Positions 52,768 through 63,669 of a stretch of DNA of 64,000 nt are shown one piece after another (within the stretch, counting starts at the first letter, position 1; each line of letters opens with the position of its first letter). A program made the position numbers and the translations under genes. The notes below the pieces were generated by a model. It was not told where the DNA came from and made no database searches. It saw only the letters and a list, made by a program, of their open reading frames with translations. The DNA lies in assembly GCF_900101505.1 (NCBI RefSeq), contig NZ_FMZI01000016.1, forward strand, positions 39,506 through 103,505, written 5' to 3'. The DNA is from Antarctobacter albus (GTDB lineage Bacteria; Pseudomonadota; Alphaproteobacteria; Rhodobacterales; Rhodobacteraceae).

Positions 52768-52796
52768 AAAACGGGCGCCTCAGGGGCGCCCGTTTC
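52768..52796 (-). terminator. intrinsic terminator of glnA
   Basis: On the minus strand ACGGGCGCC - CCTGA - GGCGCCCGT is a 9-bp stem followed by TTTC, about 20 bp after the glnA stop. Confidence 0.85.
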
Positions 52797-52815
52797 GCTG
52801 TGGATCGCGTGGCGA

Positions 52816-54219
52816 TCAGCAGCTGTAGTACATGCCGAACTCGACCGGGTGCGGCGTGTGTTCGAACAGTTCGATCTCTTCCATCTTCAGTTCGATGTAG
52901 CCGTCGATCTGGTCCTTGGTGAAGACGTCGCCGGCGAGCAGGAACTCGTGGTCGGCCTTCAGGCAGTCGATGGCTTCACGCAGCGAGCCGCAGACGGTGG
53001 GGATGCCTTCCAGCTCTTCGGCCGGCAGGTCGTAGAGGTTCTTGTCCATCGCCTCGCCGGGATCGATCTTGTTGGTGATGCCGTCCAGGCCGGCCATCAG
53101 CAGCGCTGCGAAGCACAGGTAGGGGTTCGCCGACGGATCGGGGAAACGGGCCTCGACGCGCTTGGCCTTGGGGCTTTCGGTCCACGGAATACGGACGCAG
53201 CCGGACCGGTTGCGGGCCGAGTAGGCGCGCAGAACCGGCGCTTCGAAGCCGGGGATCAGGCGCTTGTACGAGTTGGTCGACGGGTTGGTGAAGGCGTTCA
53301 GCGTCTTGGCGTGCTTGAGGATGCCGCCGATGAAGTACAGCGCCTCCTGGCTGAGGTCCGCGTATTTGTCACCCGCGAACAGCGGCTTGCCGTCCTTCCA
53401 GATCGACATGTTGCAGTGCATGCCGGTGCCGTTGTCGCCGTAGATCGGCTTGGGCATGAAGGTGGCCGACTTGCCATAGGCATGTGCCACGTTGTGGATG
53501 ATGTACTTGTACTTCTGCAGCTCGTCCGCCTGCTTGGTCAGCGAACCGAAGATCAGGCCCAGCTCGTGCTGGCAGGACGCCACCTCGTGGTGGTGTTTGT
53601 CGACCTTCATGCCGATGCGCTTCATGGTCGAGAGCATTTCCGAGCGCAGGTCCTGCGCGTCGTCAGTCGGGTTGACCGGGAAATAGCCGCCCTTGACGCC
53701 CGGACGATGACCCATGTTGCCGGTCTCGTACTCGGTGTCGGTGTTCCACGATGCGTCGACCGCGTCGACCTCGTAGGAGACCTTGTTGATCTTGTTCGAG
53801 AAGCGCACGTCGTCGAACAGGAAGAACTCGGCTTCCGGGCCCCAGTACGAGATGTCGCCGATGCCGGAGGACTTCAGGTAGGCTTCTGCCTTTTCGGCGG
53901 TGCCGCGCGGGTCACGCTCGTACGGTTCGCCGGTGTCGGGCTCGACGACCGAGCAATGCAGGCAGAGCGTCTTTTCGGCGTAGAACGGGTCGATATAGGC
54001 GCTTTCCAGGTCGGGCATGAGTTTCATGTCCGAGGCTTCGATCGACTTCCAGCCGGCGATCGAGGAGCCGTCAAACATGAAGCCCTCTTCGAGGAAATCC
54101 TCGTCGACCTCATCCGCGATCACGGTCACGTGCTGCAGCTTGCCGCGCGGGTCTGTGAACCGGATGTCGACGTAGGCGACGTCCTCTTCCTTCATCATGT
54201 CGAGAACAGCGTTGCTCAT
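52816..54219 (-). CDS. glnA: type I glutamine synthetase
   Basis: 467-residue class I GS-beta, making glutamine from glutamate, ammonia and ATP. Conserved motifs: [18 protein letters not shown], the catalytic [46 protein letters not shown], and [25 protein letters not shown]. The adenylylation tyrosine is in NLYDLP near residue 396, so GlnE-type control is expected. ATG 54219 is chosen; a longer in-frame start at 54282 is unconserved. Downstream of glnB in the usual glnBA operon. Confidence 0.97.
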   Translation of the reverse strand: MSNAVLDMMKEEDVAYVDIRFTDPRGKLQHVTVIADEVDEDFLEEGFMFDGSSIAGWKSIEASDMKLMPDLESAYIDPFYAEKTLCLHCSVVEPDTGEPYERDPRGTAEKAEAYLKSSGIGDISYWGPEAEFFLFDDVRFSNKINKVSYEVDAVDASWNTDTEYETGNMGHRPGVKGGYFPVNPTDDAQDLRSEMLSTMKRIGMKVDKHHHEVASCQHELGLIFGSLTKQADELQKYKYIIHNVAHAYGKSATFMPKPIYGDNGTGMHCNMSIWKDGKPLFAGDKYADLSQEALYFIGGILKHAKTLNAFTNPSTNSYKRLIPGFEAPVLRAYSARNRSGCVRIPWTESPKAKRVEARFPDPSANPYLCFAALLMAGLDGITNKIDPGEAMDKNLYDLPAEELEGIPTVCGSLREAIDCLKADHEFLLAGDVFTKDQIDGYIELKMEEIELFEHTPHPVEFGMYYSC

Positions 54220-54291
54220 AACTGTTGAGTCCCTTTCTGTCATACTTTGGGGATGCCTGCGGCCCAGCAGTGCCGCGGTCAATTTCTGGAA

Positions 54292-56350
<2,059 letters not shown>

Positions 56351-56356
56351 CGCCTG

Positions 56357-56851
56357 TCAGGCGGTGACGTCGCTTGTGGCAGAGGCCAGTTCCAACCCGT
56401 CCGCATAAAGGATGTGCGGCGCGTCGAAGGCCAGTGCGACCAGTTGCATGTCGATTGTGCCCGCGCTGCGGATGAATTTGCCGTCGATCAGCCGTGACAG
56501 CGGCACCAGCGCCCGGTCCTTGCCGAACAGCGCCCTGGCCCGCCAGTCGCGCAACAGCACCTCTTGCGCGGCGGGCAGGACCAGCGTCAGGTCGGGCCGC
56601 ATGTGCCCGAGGCTGCCAGGTGCCACGAAAACCGCTGGCAGGCGGCGGCGCAGGGGCCGCAGGGCTGCAAGCCGCGCCGTCCCGCTGTCGCGCGTGATGA
56701 TCCTGTCCCCTGAGGAGAGATATTCCACCGGCAGCGCGCCATCGAGCGTCAGCACGAGAGTGCCGAGAGGGAGTGCATTGCAGGGGGCATTGGCGGATGC
56801 TTGGCACACGGACTCCACACCGTTGCCACGCCGGACCATGTCATGGGCCAT
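56357..56851 (-). CDS. Hint-domain protein 2 (short, divergent)
   Basis: 164 residues. A Hint_2-like domain begins with CNALPLGTLVLTLDG (Cys in the position of the first catalytic residue) and continues VEYLSSGDRIITRDSG, RPDLTLVLPAAQEVLLRD and FDAPHILYADGLELAS. Compared with the longer Hint proteins in this window, the conserved DH is replaced by AAQ and the second His region is PHILYADG, so the autoprocessing residues look partly lost. No N-terminal domain precedes it. ATG 56851 is a probable start; upstream in-frame ATGs extend into poorly conserved sequence. Convergent with nnr. Confidence 0.65.
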   Translation of the reverse strand: MAHDMVRRGNGVESVCQASANAPCNALPLGTLVLTLDGALPVEYLSSGDRIITRDSGTARLAALRPLRRRLPAVFVAPGSLGHMRPDLTLVLPAAQEVLLRDWRARALFGKDRALVPLSRLIDGKFIRSAGTIDMQLVALAFDAPHILYADGLELASATSDVTA

Positions 56852-57002
56852 CGTTTCTTGTTCCTGTATGTTACTGCCGGTCTTTTCTTGTTTTGCGGCA
56901 GGATAGGCCAAGATCCGGTTTATGTCGCCTGCAATTGCATAGGCTTTTCCAGGAATTTTCCGCTCGCCTCGGTCACGGCGCTTTGCTATTCAGCGCGACG
57001 TT

Positions 57003-57087
57003 GCGGGTGTGGCGAAATTGGTAGACGCACCAGATTTAGGTTCTGGCGCCGCAAGGCGTGGGGGTTCAAGTCCCTCCACCCGCACCA
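57003..57087 (+). tRNA. tRNA-Leu (UAG)
   Basis: 85-nt class II-sized tRNA with a long variable arm: acceptor GCGGGTG pairs with the CACCCGC before CCA; the D-arm begins GCGAAATTGGTAGACGC; the anticodon stem CCAGA/TCTGG encloses loop TTTAGGT, giving anticodon TAG; the T-arm is GGGGGTTCAAGTCCCTC-like. The CCA end is encoded (57085-57087). It decodes CUA leucine codons. Confidence 0.97.
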
Positions 57088-57343
57088 GATCAAGCCGAGG
57101 CAAGGGCCAAGACCCCAATTAGGTCAAGGCGTTGTTCCCCTCTTTTGCAATAGCTTGCGGCGCGGGCTGTCGCGAAGGGTTGCGGGCAAGTGGTCACGCC
57201 CGCTGGGCGCTGGATGTCTCTTCCCGGTGTCGCGCTTCAGGCCATGATGGTTTCAAGCGACCAAGGTCCTGTTTCCGGATTCATTGACCCGCTTGTCCAG
57301 GCGTGTGGCACGCTTGGTCTGCAGGGGGCCTTTCGGCAGCCCG

Positions 57344-58102
57344 TCAGGATGGGGCCGGTTTCCTGGCGCTGATCGCATAGCGGTGTTCCGACCGGCGAAG
57401 CAGGGCCTTTTGCCAGCCGAACTGCCTTGCCTGCGCGCGGTGGACCGGCCCGAGGTTCGTGTCGACCCGCAGATCTGTGAATCCCGCCGCTTCAAGCATG
57501 TCCGCCACCTGATCTGCGCGGGCGCCTCCCGAGAAATGGACCTGGCTCAGGATCCTCTGGTGTCGTGTGCGCTGGCCGTTGACCGGCGCGCGGCGAAGCC
57601 CGCCCAGCAGGCGCGCAGCCCAGGACTTGGTGACAAAGTCACCGTCCACCACCAGAAGTCGCCCGCCGGGAGCAAGGATGCGCAGCCATTCGGCGAAGGC
57701 CGCCGCCGGATCGACCAGCGTCCAGACCAGGTGCCGTGTCACGATCACATCGGTGCTGGCCTCGGGCTGCATTGTCCGTTCCGCATCGGCCTGCAGAAAG
57801 GTGACTTCGGGCAGTTTGCTGCGGGCCCGCTCCAGCATCGGTTCCGACCAGTCCAGCCCGGTGACCACAAATCCCATCCCCTGGCAGAGCCGCGCGATTT
57901 CTCCGGTGCCGGAGGCCAGGTCGAGCAGGCGGCGCCCTTCTGGCGGGCCGAGGTGGCGGCGGAACAGCGCCGCCCAGGCGGACATCTCGGCCCCGTCGGA
58001 AATCCTGTGCCCGGGATCGTCGTCGAAGGTGGCGGCGCGGTCGGACCAGTAGTCGCGGATCTCGTCGCGCAGGTTTCGGTTGCTGAGGGGGGCTGTCTGC
58101 AT
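57344..58102 (-). CDS. class I SAM-dependent methyltransferase
   Basis: 252 residues. The SAM-binding motif I is RRLLDLASGTGEIARLCQGMG (E/DxGxGxG type), followed by VTGLDWSEPMLERARSKLPEVTFLQADAE and post-I motifs VTRHLVWTL. ATG 58102 with GAGG upstream is chosen over a TTG at 58180. It diverges from the siderophore ABC operon across a 123-bp gap containing a TGA-N9-TCA element, so it may be iron-regulated too. The methyl acceptor is unknown; a role in modifying or releasing a siderophore is speculation. Confidence 0.85.
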   Translation of the reverse strand: MQTAPLSNRNLRDEIRDYWSDRAATFDDDPGHRISDGAEMSAWAALFRRHLGPPEGRRLLDLASGTGEIARLCQGMGFVVTGLDWSEPMLERARSKLPEVTFLQADAERTMQPEASTDVIVTRHLVWTLVDPAAAFAEWLRILAPGGRLLVVDGDFVTKSWAARLLGGLRRAPVNGQRTRHQRILSQVHFSGGARADQVADMLEAAGFTDLRVDTNLGPVHRAQARQFGWQKALLRRSEHRYAISARKPAPS

Positions 58103-58141
58103 CTGCGGGCCTCTTGGTCGGTTTCGCGGGATGTCGCAGAT

Positions 58142-58160
58142 GTTGACTGAATAAGTCAAC
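58142..58160. promoter_or_regulatory. TGA-N9-TCA (IRO-type) palindrome
   Basis: GTTGACT-GAATA-AGTCAAC is a perfect 7-5-7 inverted repeat containing TGA-N9-TCA, the core of the RirA iron-responsive (IRO) box. A partial second copy TTGTTGACTGAAACAA follows at 58164-58179. It lies between the divergent methyltransferase and iron ABC transporter genes, which fits iron-dependent repression. No RirA gene is present here, so binding is inferred. Confidence 0.6.
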
Positions 58161-58225
58161 TTAGTTGTTGACTGAAACAATCGGAATTAATAGCGGTGCA
58201 CCATCCGATACCAAGAGGATTCCAA

Positions 58226-59362
58226 ATGACCCTTCGCAGCCTACTCGGCGCCTCGGCGCTGAGCCTCATCGCAGCCAGCCTCGTGCAAGCCGACCCCATC
58301 ACCCTCACCGACATCGCCGGTCGCGAGGTCACGGTCGACGGGCCGGTCGACCGCGTGATCCTGGGCGAAGGGCGGCAGATCTTCTTTGCCGCGGTGCTGG
58401 ACCCTGAAAACCCGTTCGAGCGCGTGGTCGGATGGCGTGACGATTTCCGCCAGGCCTCGCCCGAAAGCTATGAGATCTACGCCGAGACATTCCCGGCGCT
58501 GACAGAGATCCCGGTTTTTGGCGGGTTCAAGGACGGCACTTTCGACATCGAACAGGCGGTCTCGTTGAACCCGGACGTGATGATCATGAACCTCGAGGCC
58601 AAGGCCGCGACAGACGAGGCCGGCTACGAGGACAAGCTGGCCAAGGTCGGCATCCCGATCGTCTATGTCGATTTCCGTGAAAAACCCTTCGAGAACACGG
58701 CGAAGTCTATGCAGATCATCGGCAAGCTCTATGGCGAAGATGCCAAGGCGGCCGAGTTCAACGATTTCTACCAGGCGCAGATCGCCCGCGTTACCGACGT
58801 GATCGAGGCGCAGACGGACCTGGACCGTCCGCTGGTCTTTGTCGAACGGGCCGGCGGTTATTCCGAAGATTGCTGCATGTCTTTCGGCGACGGCAACTTC
58901 GGTCGTTTCGTGGCGCTTGCGGGTGGCACGAACTTGGGCAGCGAGTTCATTCCCGGCACCTTCGGCACGGTGAACGCCGAACAGGTCATCGCCTCGGACC
59001 CCGATCAGATCGTGGTCACGGGCGGCAACTGGGAGGCCTATGTGCCCGGCGGCGACTGGGTCGGCATGGGGCCGGGGTCCGACGTGGAAGAGGCCGGGCG
59101 CAAACTGGCCGCGCTGATGGAGCGCCCCGCCTTTACCGGCGCGAAGGCGGTCGAGACCGGGCAGGTGCACGGCATCTGGCACCAGTTCTACAATTCGCCC
59201 TACAGCTTTGTCGCGGTTCAACGCCTGGCGACCTGGCTGCACCCCGAGTTGTTCCCCGACATGAATCCCGAGGCGACCTTGCAGGAACTGCACGAGCGCT
59301 TTCTGCCGGTGGATTATCGTCCGGGCTACTGGGTGTCGTTGCAAGCTGCCGAAACCAACTGA
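58226..59362 (+). CDS. iron/siderophore ABC transporter substrate-binding protein
   Basis: 378-residue periplasmic binding protein of the FhuD/FepB fold. The signal peptide (residues 1-22, cut at QA-DP) precedes ITLTDIAGREVTVDGPVDRVILG, the usual start of haem/siderophore SBPs. Other features: FGTVNAEQVIASDPDQIVVTGG and the closing VAVQRLATWLHPELFPDMNPEATLQELHERF. Start ATG 58226 has AGAGGA upstream; an earlier ATG at 58196 would be unnecessary. First gene of an operon with a permease and an ATPase. The ligand (ferric siderophore, haem or cobalamin) cannot be read with certainty. Confidence 0.9.
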   Translation: MTLRSLLGASALSLIAASLVQADPITLTDIAGREVTVDGPVDRVILGEGRQIFFAAVLDPENPFERVVGWRDDFRQASPESYEIYAETFPALTEIPVFGGFKDGTFDIEQAVSLNPDVMIMNLEAKAATDEAGYEDKLAKVGIPIVYVDFREKPFENTAKSMQIIGKLYGEDAKAAEFNDFYQAQIARVTDVIEAQTDLDRPLVFVERAGGYSEDCCMSFGDGNFGRFVALAGGTNLGSEFIPGTFGTVNAEQVIASDPDQIVVTGGNWEAYVPGGDWVGMGPGSDVEEAGRKLAALMERPAFTGAKAVETGQVHGIWHQFYNSPYSFVAVQRLATWLHPELFPDMNPEATLQELHERFLPVDYRPGYWVSLQAAETN

Positions 59363-59375
59363 TCCGATGAAAGTG

Positions 59376-59400
59376 CAGGGTGGCCCGGGTTGGGCCACCC
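59376..59400 (+). terminator. intercistronic stem-loop
   Basis: A perfect 10-bp stem AGGGTGGCCC - GGGTT - GGGCCACCCT lies between the substrate-binding protein and permease genes, followed by TTCC, so only two Ts. It may attenuate transcription and stabilise the upstream mRNA, as is common after binding-protein genes. Confidence 0.6.
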
Positions 59401-59418
59401 TTTCCTGACGGAGCGTCC

Positions 59419-60480
59419 ATGACCACAGTCACGACAGAGATTTCCACGCATGCCGGTGCCTATCGCGGATTGGTTGCCCGGCGTATCGCGATCCTGGCCG
59501 GGCTTTCCGCGCTCCTTGTCGTGTCCGTTGCGGTGGATGTGTCGCTGGGACCCGCGCGGTACGCGGTCTGGGATGTACTGAAGACGATTCTTGCTCCCGG
59601 CGCGGCGGAGCTGCAGATGCGGGTGGTTGTCTGGGACATCCGGATGCCGATGGCCGTTCTTGCCGTGACCGTGGGCGCGAGCCTGTCACTGGCGGGCGCC
59701 CAGATGCAGACCATCCTTGCCAACCCTTTGGCCAGTCCCTTTACCCTTGGCCTCTCCGCGGCCGCCAGTTTCGGCGCGGCGCTGGCTATGGTTCTGGGGG
59801 TGGCGCTTTTCCCGGCGGCGCTGTCGCTGATGGTGCCGATCAATGCCTTTGTCATGGCGATGGCGGCCTCGCTGCTGATTTTCGGCCTCAGCACCCTGCG
59901 TGGCGTGACCGTGGAGACCATCGTTCTCCTCGGTATCGCCCTGGTGTTCTCCTTCAACGCGGCGCTGGCGTTGCTGCAGTATTTCGCCTCGGAACAGGCG
60001 CTTTCGGCGGTGGTGTTCTGGACAATGGGCAGCCTGACCAAGGCGACCTGGGGCAAGGTCGCGGTCACCGCCGTCATCCTGGCAATCTGCACGCCGCTCT
60101 TTGCCCGCCGCGCCTGGGCGCTGACCGCGATCCGCCTGGGCGAGACCCGCGCGGCGGCAATGGGCGTGCCGGTCAAGCGTCTGCGGCTGGAGGCGCTGGT
60201 GCTGGTCTCGCTGTTGGCGGCGGTGCCGGTCAGTTTCGTCGGAACAATCGGGTTTATCGGCATCGTCGGCCCGCATGTGGCGCGCCTGCTGCTGGGAGAG
60301 GACCAGCGGTTCTTCCTGCCCGGAGCGATGCTGTCTGGGGCGGTGATCCTCTCGGCGACCTCGGTCCTGTCCAAGGCGATCCTGCCGGGCGCGGTCCTGC
60401 CCATCGGGATCATCACCGCGCTGGTCGGCGTGCCGTTCTTTGCGGCCCTCATTCTGACGAAAGGACGCAAGTCATGGTGA
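59419..60480 (+). CDS. FecCD-family iron ABC transporter permease
   Basis: 353-residue permease with about ten hydrophobic helices, of the BtuC/FecD family that moves siderophores, haem or cobalamin across the inner membrane. Signatures: VVVWDIRMPMAVLAVTVGASLSLAGAQMQTILANPLASPFTLGLSAAASFGAALA and the C-terminal FIGIVGPHVARLLLGEDQRFFLPGAMLSGAVIL. Start ATG 59419. The TGA overlaps the next gene's ATG (ATGGTGA), so translation is coupled. Confidence 0.95.
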   Translation: MTTVTTEISTHAGAYRGLVARRIAILAGLSALLVVSVAVDVSLGPARYAVWDVLKTILAPGAAELQMRVVVWDIRMPMAVLAVTVGASLSLAGAQMQTILANPLASPFTLGLSAAASFGAALAMVLGVALFPAALSLMVPINAFVMAMAASLLIFGLSTLRGVTVETIVLLGIALVFSFNAALALLQYFASEQALSAVVFWTMGSLTKATWGKVAVTAVILAICTPLFARRAWALTAIRLGETRAAAMGVPVKRLRLEALVLVSLLAAVPVSFVGTIGFIGIVGPHVARLLLGEDQRFFLPGAMLSGAVILSATSVLSKAILPGAVLPIGIITALVGVPFFAALILTKGRKSW

Positions 60481-61229
60481 GCCTGACGCTTGAGCGTGTC
60501 GGTGCCGGTTACGGGCGCCGTAAGATCCTGACCGAGGCGAGCACGCCGCCGATCGCGGGTGGCATGTTGACCGCGCTGGTGGGCGCGAATGCCGCCGGCA
60601 AGTCGACACTCTTCCGCCGGATCGCGGGGCAGTTGCGCGGGGCAGGGGCCGTGCGGCTGAACGGCGCCGCGCAGGCGGACCTGCGGTACATGCCGCAGGA
60701 CACGGGCATGAACGCGGCGCTGACGGTCTACGAATCCATCATTCTCGCGCTCAAGCAGGGGGAAGGGGGATGGCGCCTGTCGTCGGGTGAACTGGCAGCC
60801 GTGGACGAGGTTCTGGGCCGGTTCGGCATCGCACACCTCGCGGATCACCAACTGCCGGAATTGTCCGGCGGCCAGCGTCAGGCGGTGTCCGTTGCGCAGA
60901 CGCTGGTGGCGCGCCCCCGCGTGGTGCTGATGGACGAGCCGACCTCGGCGCTTGACCTCTATCGCCAGTTCGAAGTTCTGGAGGCGCTGCGCGCATATGC
61001 CGAGGAAACCGGCGCGGTGATGATCCTTGCGTTGCATGATCTCAATCAGGTGATGCGCTGCTGCACGACGACGATCGCCCTCGCCGAGGGGCGGCTGCTG
61101 GCCTGTGGCGATACGCCGGAGGTTCTGACACCGGAGCTGATCCGCCGTCTTTATGGCATCGACAGCCGGGTCGAACGCTGCTCGCGCGGGTGCCCGATGA
61201 TGATCGTGGATGGGCCGGCTGCGGCCTAG
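60474..61229 (+). CDS. iron ABC transporter ATP-binding protein (FepC-like)
   Basis: 251-residue ATPase energising the FecCD-type permease. Walker A is VGANAAGKSTLFRRI, signature LSGGQRQAVSVAQTL, Walker B VVLMDEPTSALD, and the H-loop His in LALHDLNQVMRC. Start ATG 60474 overlaps the permease stop. Together with the substrate-binding protein and permease it forms a complete type II importer. Confidence 0.95.
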   Translation: MVSLTLERVGAGYGRRKILTEASTPPIAGGMLTALVGANAAGKSTLFRRIAGQLRGAGAVRLNGAAQADLRYMPQDTGMNAALTVYESIILALKQGEGGWRLSSGELAAVDEVLGRFGIAHLADHQLPELSGGQRQAVSVAQTLVARPRVVLMDEPTSALDLYRQFEVLEALRAYAEETGAVMILALHDLNQVMRCCTTTIALAEGRLLACGDTPEVLTPELIRRLYGIDSRVERCSRGCPMMIVDGPAAA

Positions 61230-61450
61230 GAAAGAGGGCAGGCCAGGCCTGCGTGAACAGGGCGCACTGGTGATTGTCCTGCGCTCGAGTTTATTCAACC
61301 GGGAACGATTGACTGCCGGTCCTTGTCCTCGGTTGTGACGGAGTGCAATAGCGGCAGCGGTGCGAACTGAGTCATCGCAGACTTTTCTTAACTTTTGAAA
61401 CACGTTAGCCCTGTGTCCGCTGCGAACAGTAACGGCACAGGATCAATGTC

Positions 61451-62392
61451 ATGAGTAACGGGCGTGTATCGCCGATCGAGCTTTATCTCGGGAACGGCCG
61501 GGCACATAACGTCGTCCAGCGGCAGGCCGGAACCGTCGAGATGACCTGGCAAAGACACCCCGGCACGGACGGCAGTGGTGTCAGTTGGAGCCTGTCGCGA
61601 TTCCGGACCTCCGGACCGGACAGCGTCGAGGTTGCGAGTTCGCGCAACTCGGGTTTCGTGTTCACCCAGGTCGTGCTCAAGGGCGGTTTCCAGGCAGAGC
61701 TTGCCTGTGGCCGGCGCTACCAGGACAGTGCGCCGGGCTTGATCCGGCCCAGTGTCTCCGGGGCGCTGTATCGCTTCGGAGCGGGCGACAACGCCATCTT
61801 CGGTGCGCTTGTCTCGCTTGAGACGGTCAAGGATTGGTTCGGCGGCCCGGTTCCCAAGGGCATCCGCCCCTTGCTCGAGGGCGGAAGCAACACCTACCAC
61901 CGCGCAAGGGCGTTGCCGGTACACCTGCGACAGGCATTGATGACTGCCCTGTCGAACAACTCGCCGCTGGGGCGCCTCATGGTGAGCGCCGCGGCCCAGC
62001 AGATCCTGGGATTTCACCTGCAAAGCCTGTGCGAGGATGGCGTGCCGAATGTGACGCCCCTGGCTGGTAGCCTTGCCCGCGACGCACATGCGCTCTTGCA
62101 GGAGTGCCTAGTGGATCCGCCCTCGCTTGCCGAAATCGCCAACCAGTTCGGGGTCTCGCCCCGCCGCCTGGATCGGGCGTACCGTGTCGAGTTCGGGATC
62201 AGCTTCAATCGGTCTCTGCAACAGGTCCGCTTGGCGGCGATCTGTGCCGCGTTGCAAGAGGGCATGCCCATCAAGGTTGTGGCGCACAGGTTCGGCTATT
62301 CCAGTGTCAGCAATTTTTCTTCGGCCTTCCGCCGCTGGACCGGGCTGCCGCCGCGCCAGTGGTTGGAACGACAGGCAGCCTCCCGCACCTGA
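61451..62392 (+). CDS. AraC family transcriptional regulator
   Basis: 313 residues with an N-terminal effector domain and a C-terminal pair of helix-turn-helix motifs (SLAEIANQFGVSPRRLDRAYRVEFGISFNRSLQQVRL and PIKVVAHRFGYSSVSNFSSAFRRWTGLPPRQWL). The location 222 bp after the iron ABC operon, on the same strand, recalls PchR/AlcR-type siderophore-responsive activators. Whether it binds a siderophore is unknown. Start ATG 61451. Confidence 0.93.
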   Translation: MSNGRVSPIELYLGNGRAHNVVQRQAGTVEMTWQRHPGTDGSGVSWSLSRFRTSGPDSVEVASSRNSGFVFTQVVLKGGFQAELACGRRYQDSAPGLIRPSVSGALYRFGAGDNAIFGALVSLETVKDWFGGPVPKGIRPLLEGGSNTYHRARALPVHLRQALMTALSNNSPLGRLMVSAAAQQILGFHLQSLCEDGVPNVTPLAGSLARDAHALLQECLVDPPSLAEIANQFGVSPRRLDRAYRVEFGISFNRSLQQVRLAAICAALQEGMPIKVVAHRFGYSSVSNFSSAFRRWTGLPPRQWLERQAASRT

Positions 62393-62528
62393 CCCTGTCG
62401 AATGCAGGGGTGCTGTGGTCGTTCGCAAACAAACTCTACCGGAAATCAACAAAGACGCGGCTGGGGGGCCGTTTCGCTCCCCCGTAGGGTCCCGCGTGCG
62501 GAGCTTCTCCGCGCCGGGCGTGGCCACC

Positions 62529-62570
62529 GGATCAGCCCCCCGTTGTCGGGAGGCCGCGCCCGGCTGATCC
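62529..62570 (+). repeat. inverted repeat upstream of Hint gene 3
   Basis: GGATCAGCC (62529-62537) is inverted perfectly as GGCTGATCC (62562-62570), with a GC-rich 24-bp loop, 28 bp before the Hint protein ATG. It may form a leader hairpin; no T tract follows. Confidence 0.5.
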
Positions 62571-62598
62571 AAACCCCTGCAGTGGAGAAAATGATTCT

Positions 62599-63528
62599 AT
62601 GCCCACATCTTTTACGTTCGGAAGTTCCGTCGGCTCGGACGGGTTAGCCGCTACTTGGCAAGACGACGAAGGAACGATCACCGCTGTCCTGGATGATGGC
62701 AGCATCCTGCCCGGTGACGAGGTCGCCATCACAGGGTTCGACGTCAACACCATGTCCTTTGGCGGGGTATCGGGGGGAACCGGTTTCTACCTCGGGAGCG
62801 GGATGTTCAACGGAACCAAGGGATATGTCTTCGGCAGTGCCGATACCGTGGCCGGCAACACGGCTTTCTTCGTGGTCTTCGATGCCCCCGATGGCGCCCA
62901 GTTCGGCACAGCCATCGGGGTCAACGTATACGCGGATGATCCGTCGTCCCAGGTTCTGAGCAGCGATGCGGCCTGTTTTGCCTCCGGAACGCTGATTGCC
63001 ACGCCGGACGGCGAGCGCGCGGTCGAGGCGCTGAAGATCGGCGATTTTGTCACGACGGCGGACGGTCGGACTGTTCCGGTCCGGTGGATGGGTCGCCAGA
63101 CCGTGCACAAGGCCTTTGCTTCGGCGCGCGTGCAGCCTGTCCGGATCACCGCCGGGGCATTCGGCGACAGGGCGCCCTACCGTGATCTGGTGCTGACCTC
63201 CGACCATGCGGTCATCCTCGACGGTGTGGCGATCAATGCCGGGGCACTGGTGAACGGGACGAGCATTCAAACCGTGCCGATGGAACAGCAACCGGACCTC
63301 GTTACCTATCACCATGTGGAAACGGATTCGCATGACATCATCCTGGCAAACGGGCTGCCGGCGGAAACCTACGTGGATTTTGTCCGTCGTCAGGCCTTCG
63401 ACAACTATCAGGACTACCTGTCTTTGTACGGCGAAGAGCGGAGCATCGCGGCGATGCCGGTGCCAAGGGCATCTTCGGCGCGATTGATTCCCGCGGCGGT
63501 GCGCATGCATTTGGGCCTGGGCGCCTAG
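62599..63528 (+). CDS. Hint (hedgehog/intein) domain-containing protein 3
   Basis: 309 residues. Residues about 1-125 form an Asp/Gly-rich N-terminal domain (TFGSSVGSDGLAATWQDD, GDEVAITGFDVNTMSF, YVFGSADTVAGNTAF), followed by a Hint_2 domain starting at the Cys in ACFASGTLIATPDGERAVEALKIGDFVTTADG; LVLTSDHAVILDGVAINAG holds the DH; YHHVETDSHDIILANG ends the domain. The C-terminal tail AFDNYQDYLSLYGEERS is shared with the protein at 28772-29698. Start ATG 62599. Possibly secreted; function unknown. Confidence 0.88.
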   Translation: MPTSFTFGSSVGSDGLAATWQDDEGTITAVLDDGSILPGDEVAITGFDVNTMSFGGVSGGTGFYLGSGMFNGTKGYVFGSADTVAGNTAFFVVFDAPDGAQFGTAIGVNVYADDPSSQVLSSDAACFASGTLIATPDGERAVEALKIGDFVTTADGRTVPVRWMGRQTVHKAFASARVQPVRITAGAFGDRAPYRDLVLTSDHAVILDGVAINAGALVNGTSIQTVPMEQQPDLVTYHHVETDSHDIILANGLPAETYVDFVRRQAFDNYQDYLSLYGEERSIAAMPVPRASSARLIPAAVRMHLGLGA

Positions 63529-63669
63529 CCGGGAAGGGGGGCTGACTGTCGGGGCGCGGCGGTGCGTGTAGCGTGCGTGCCTTATACGCCCGCGCCCTGA
63601 GGCGGCCTTGCGCACAGAACGGAGCATTGAATCACCGGGGGCGTGATTCAACGCCGGGGCAGGGGGCAT

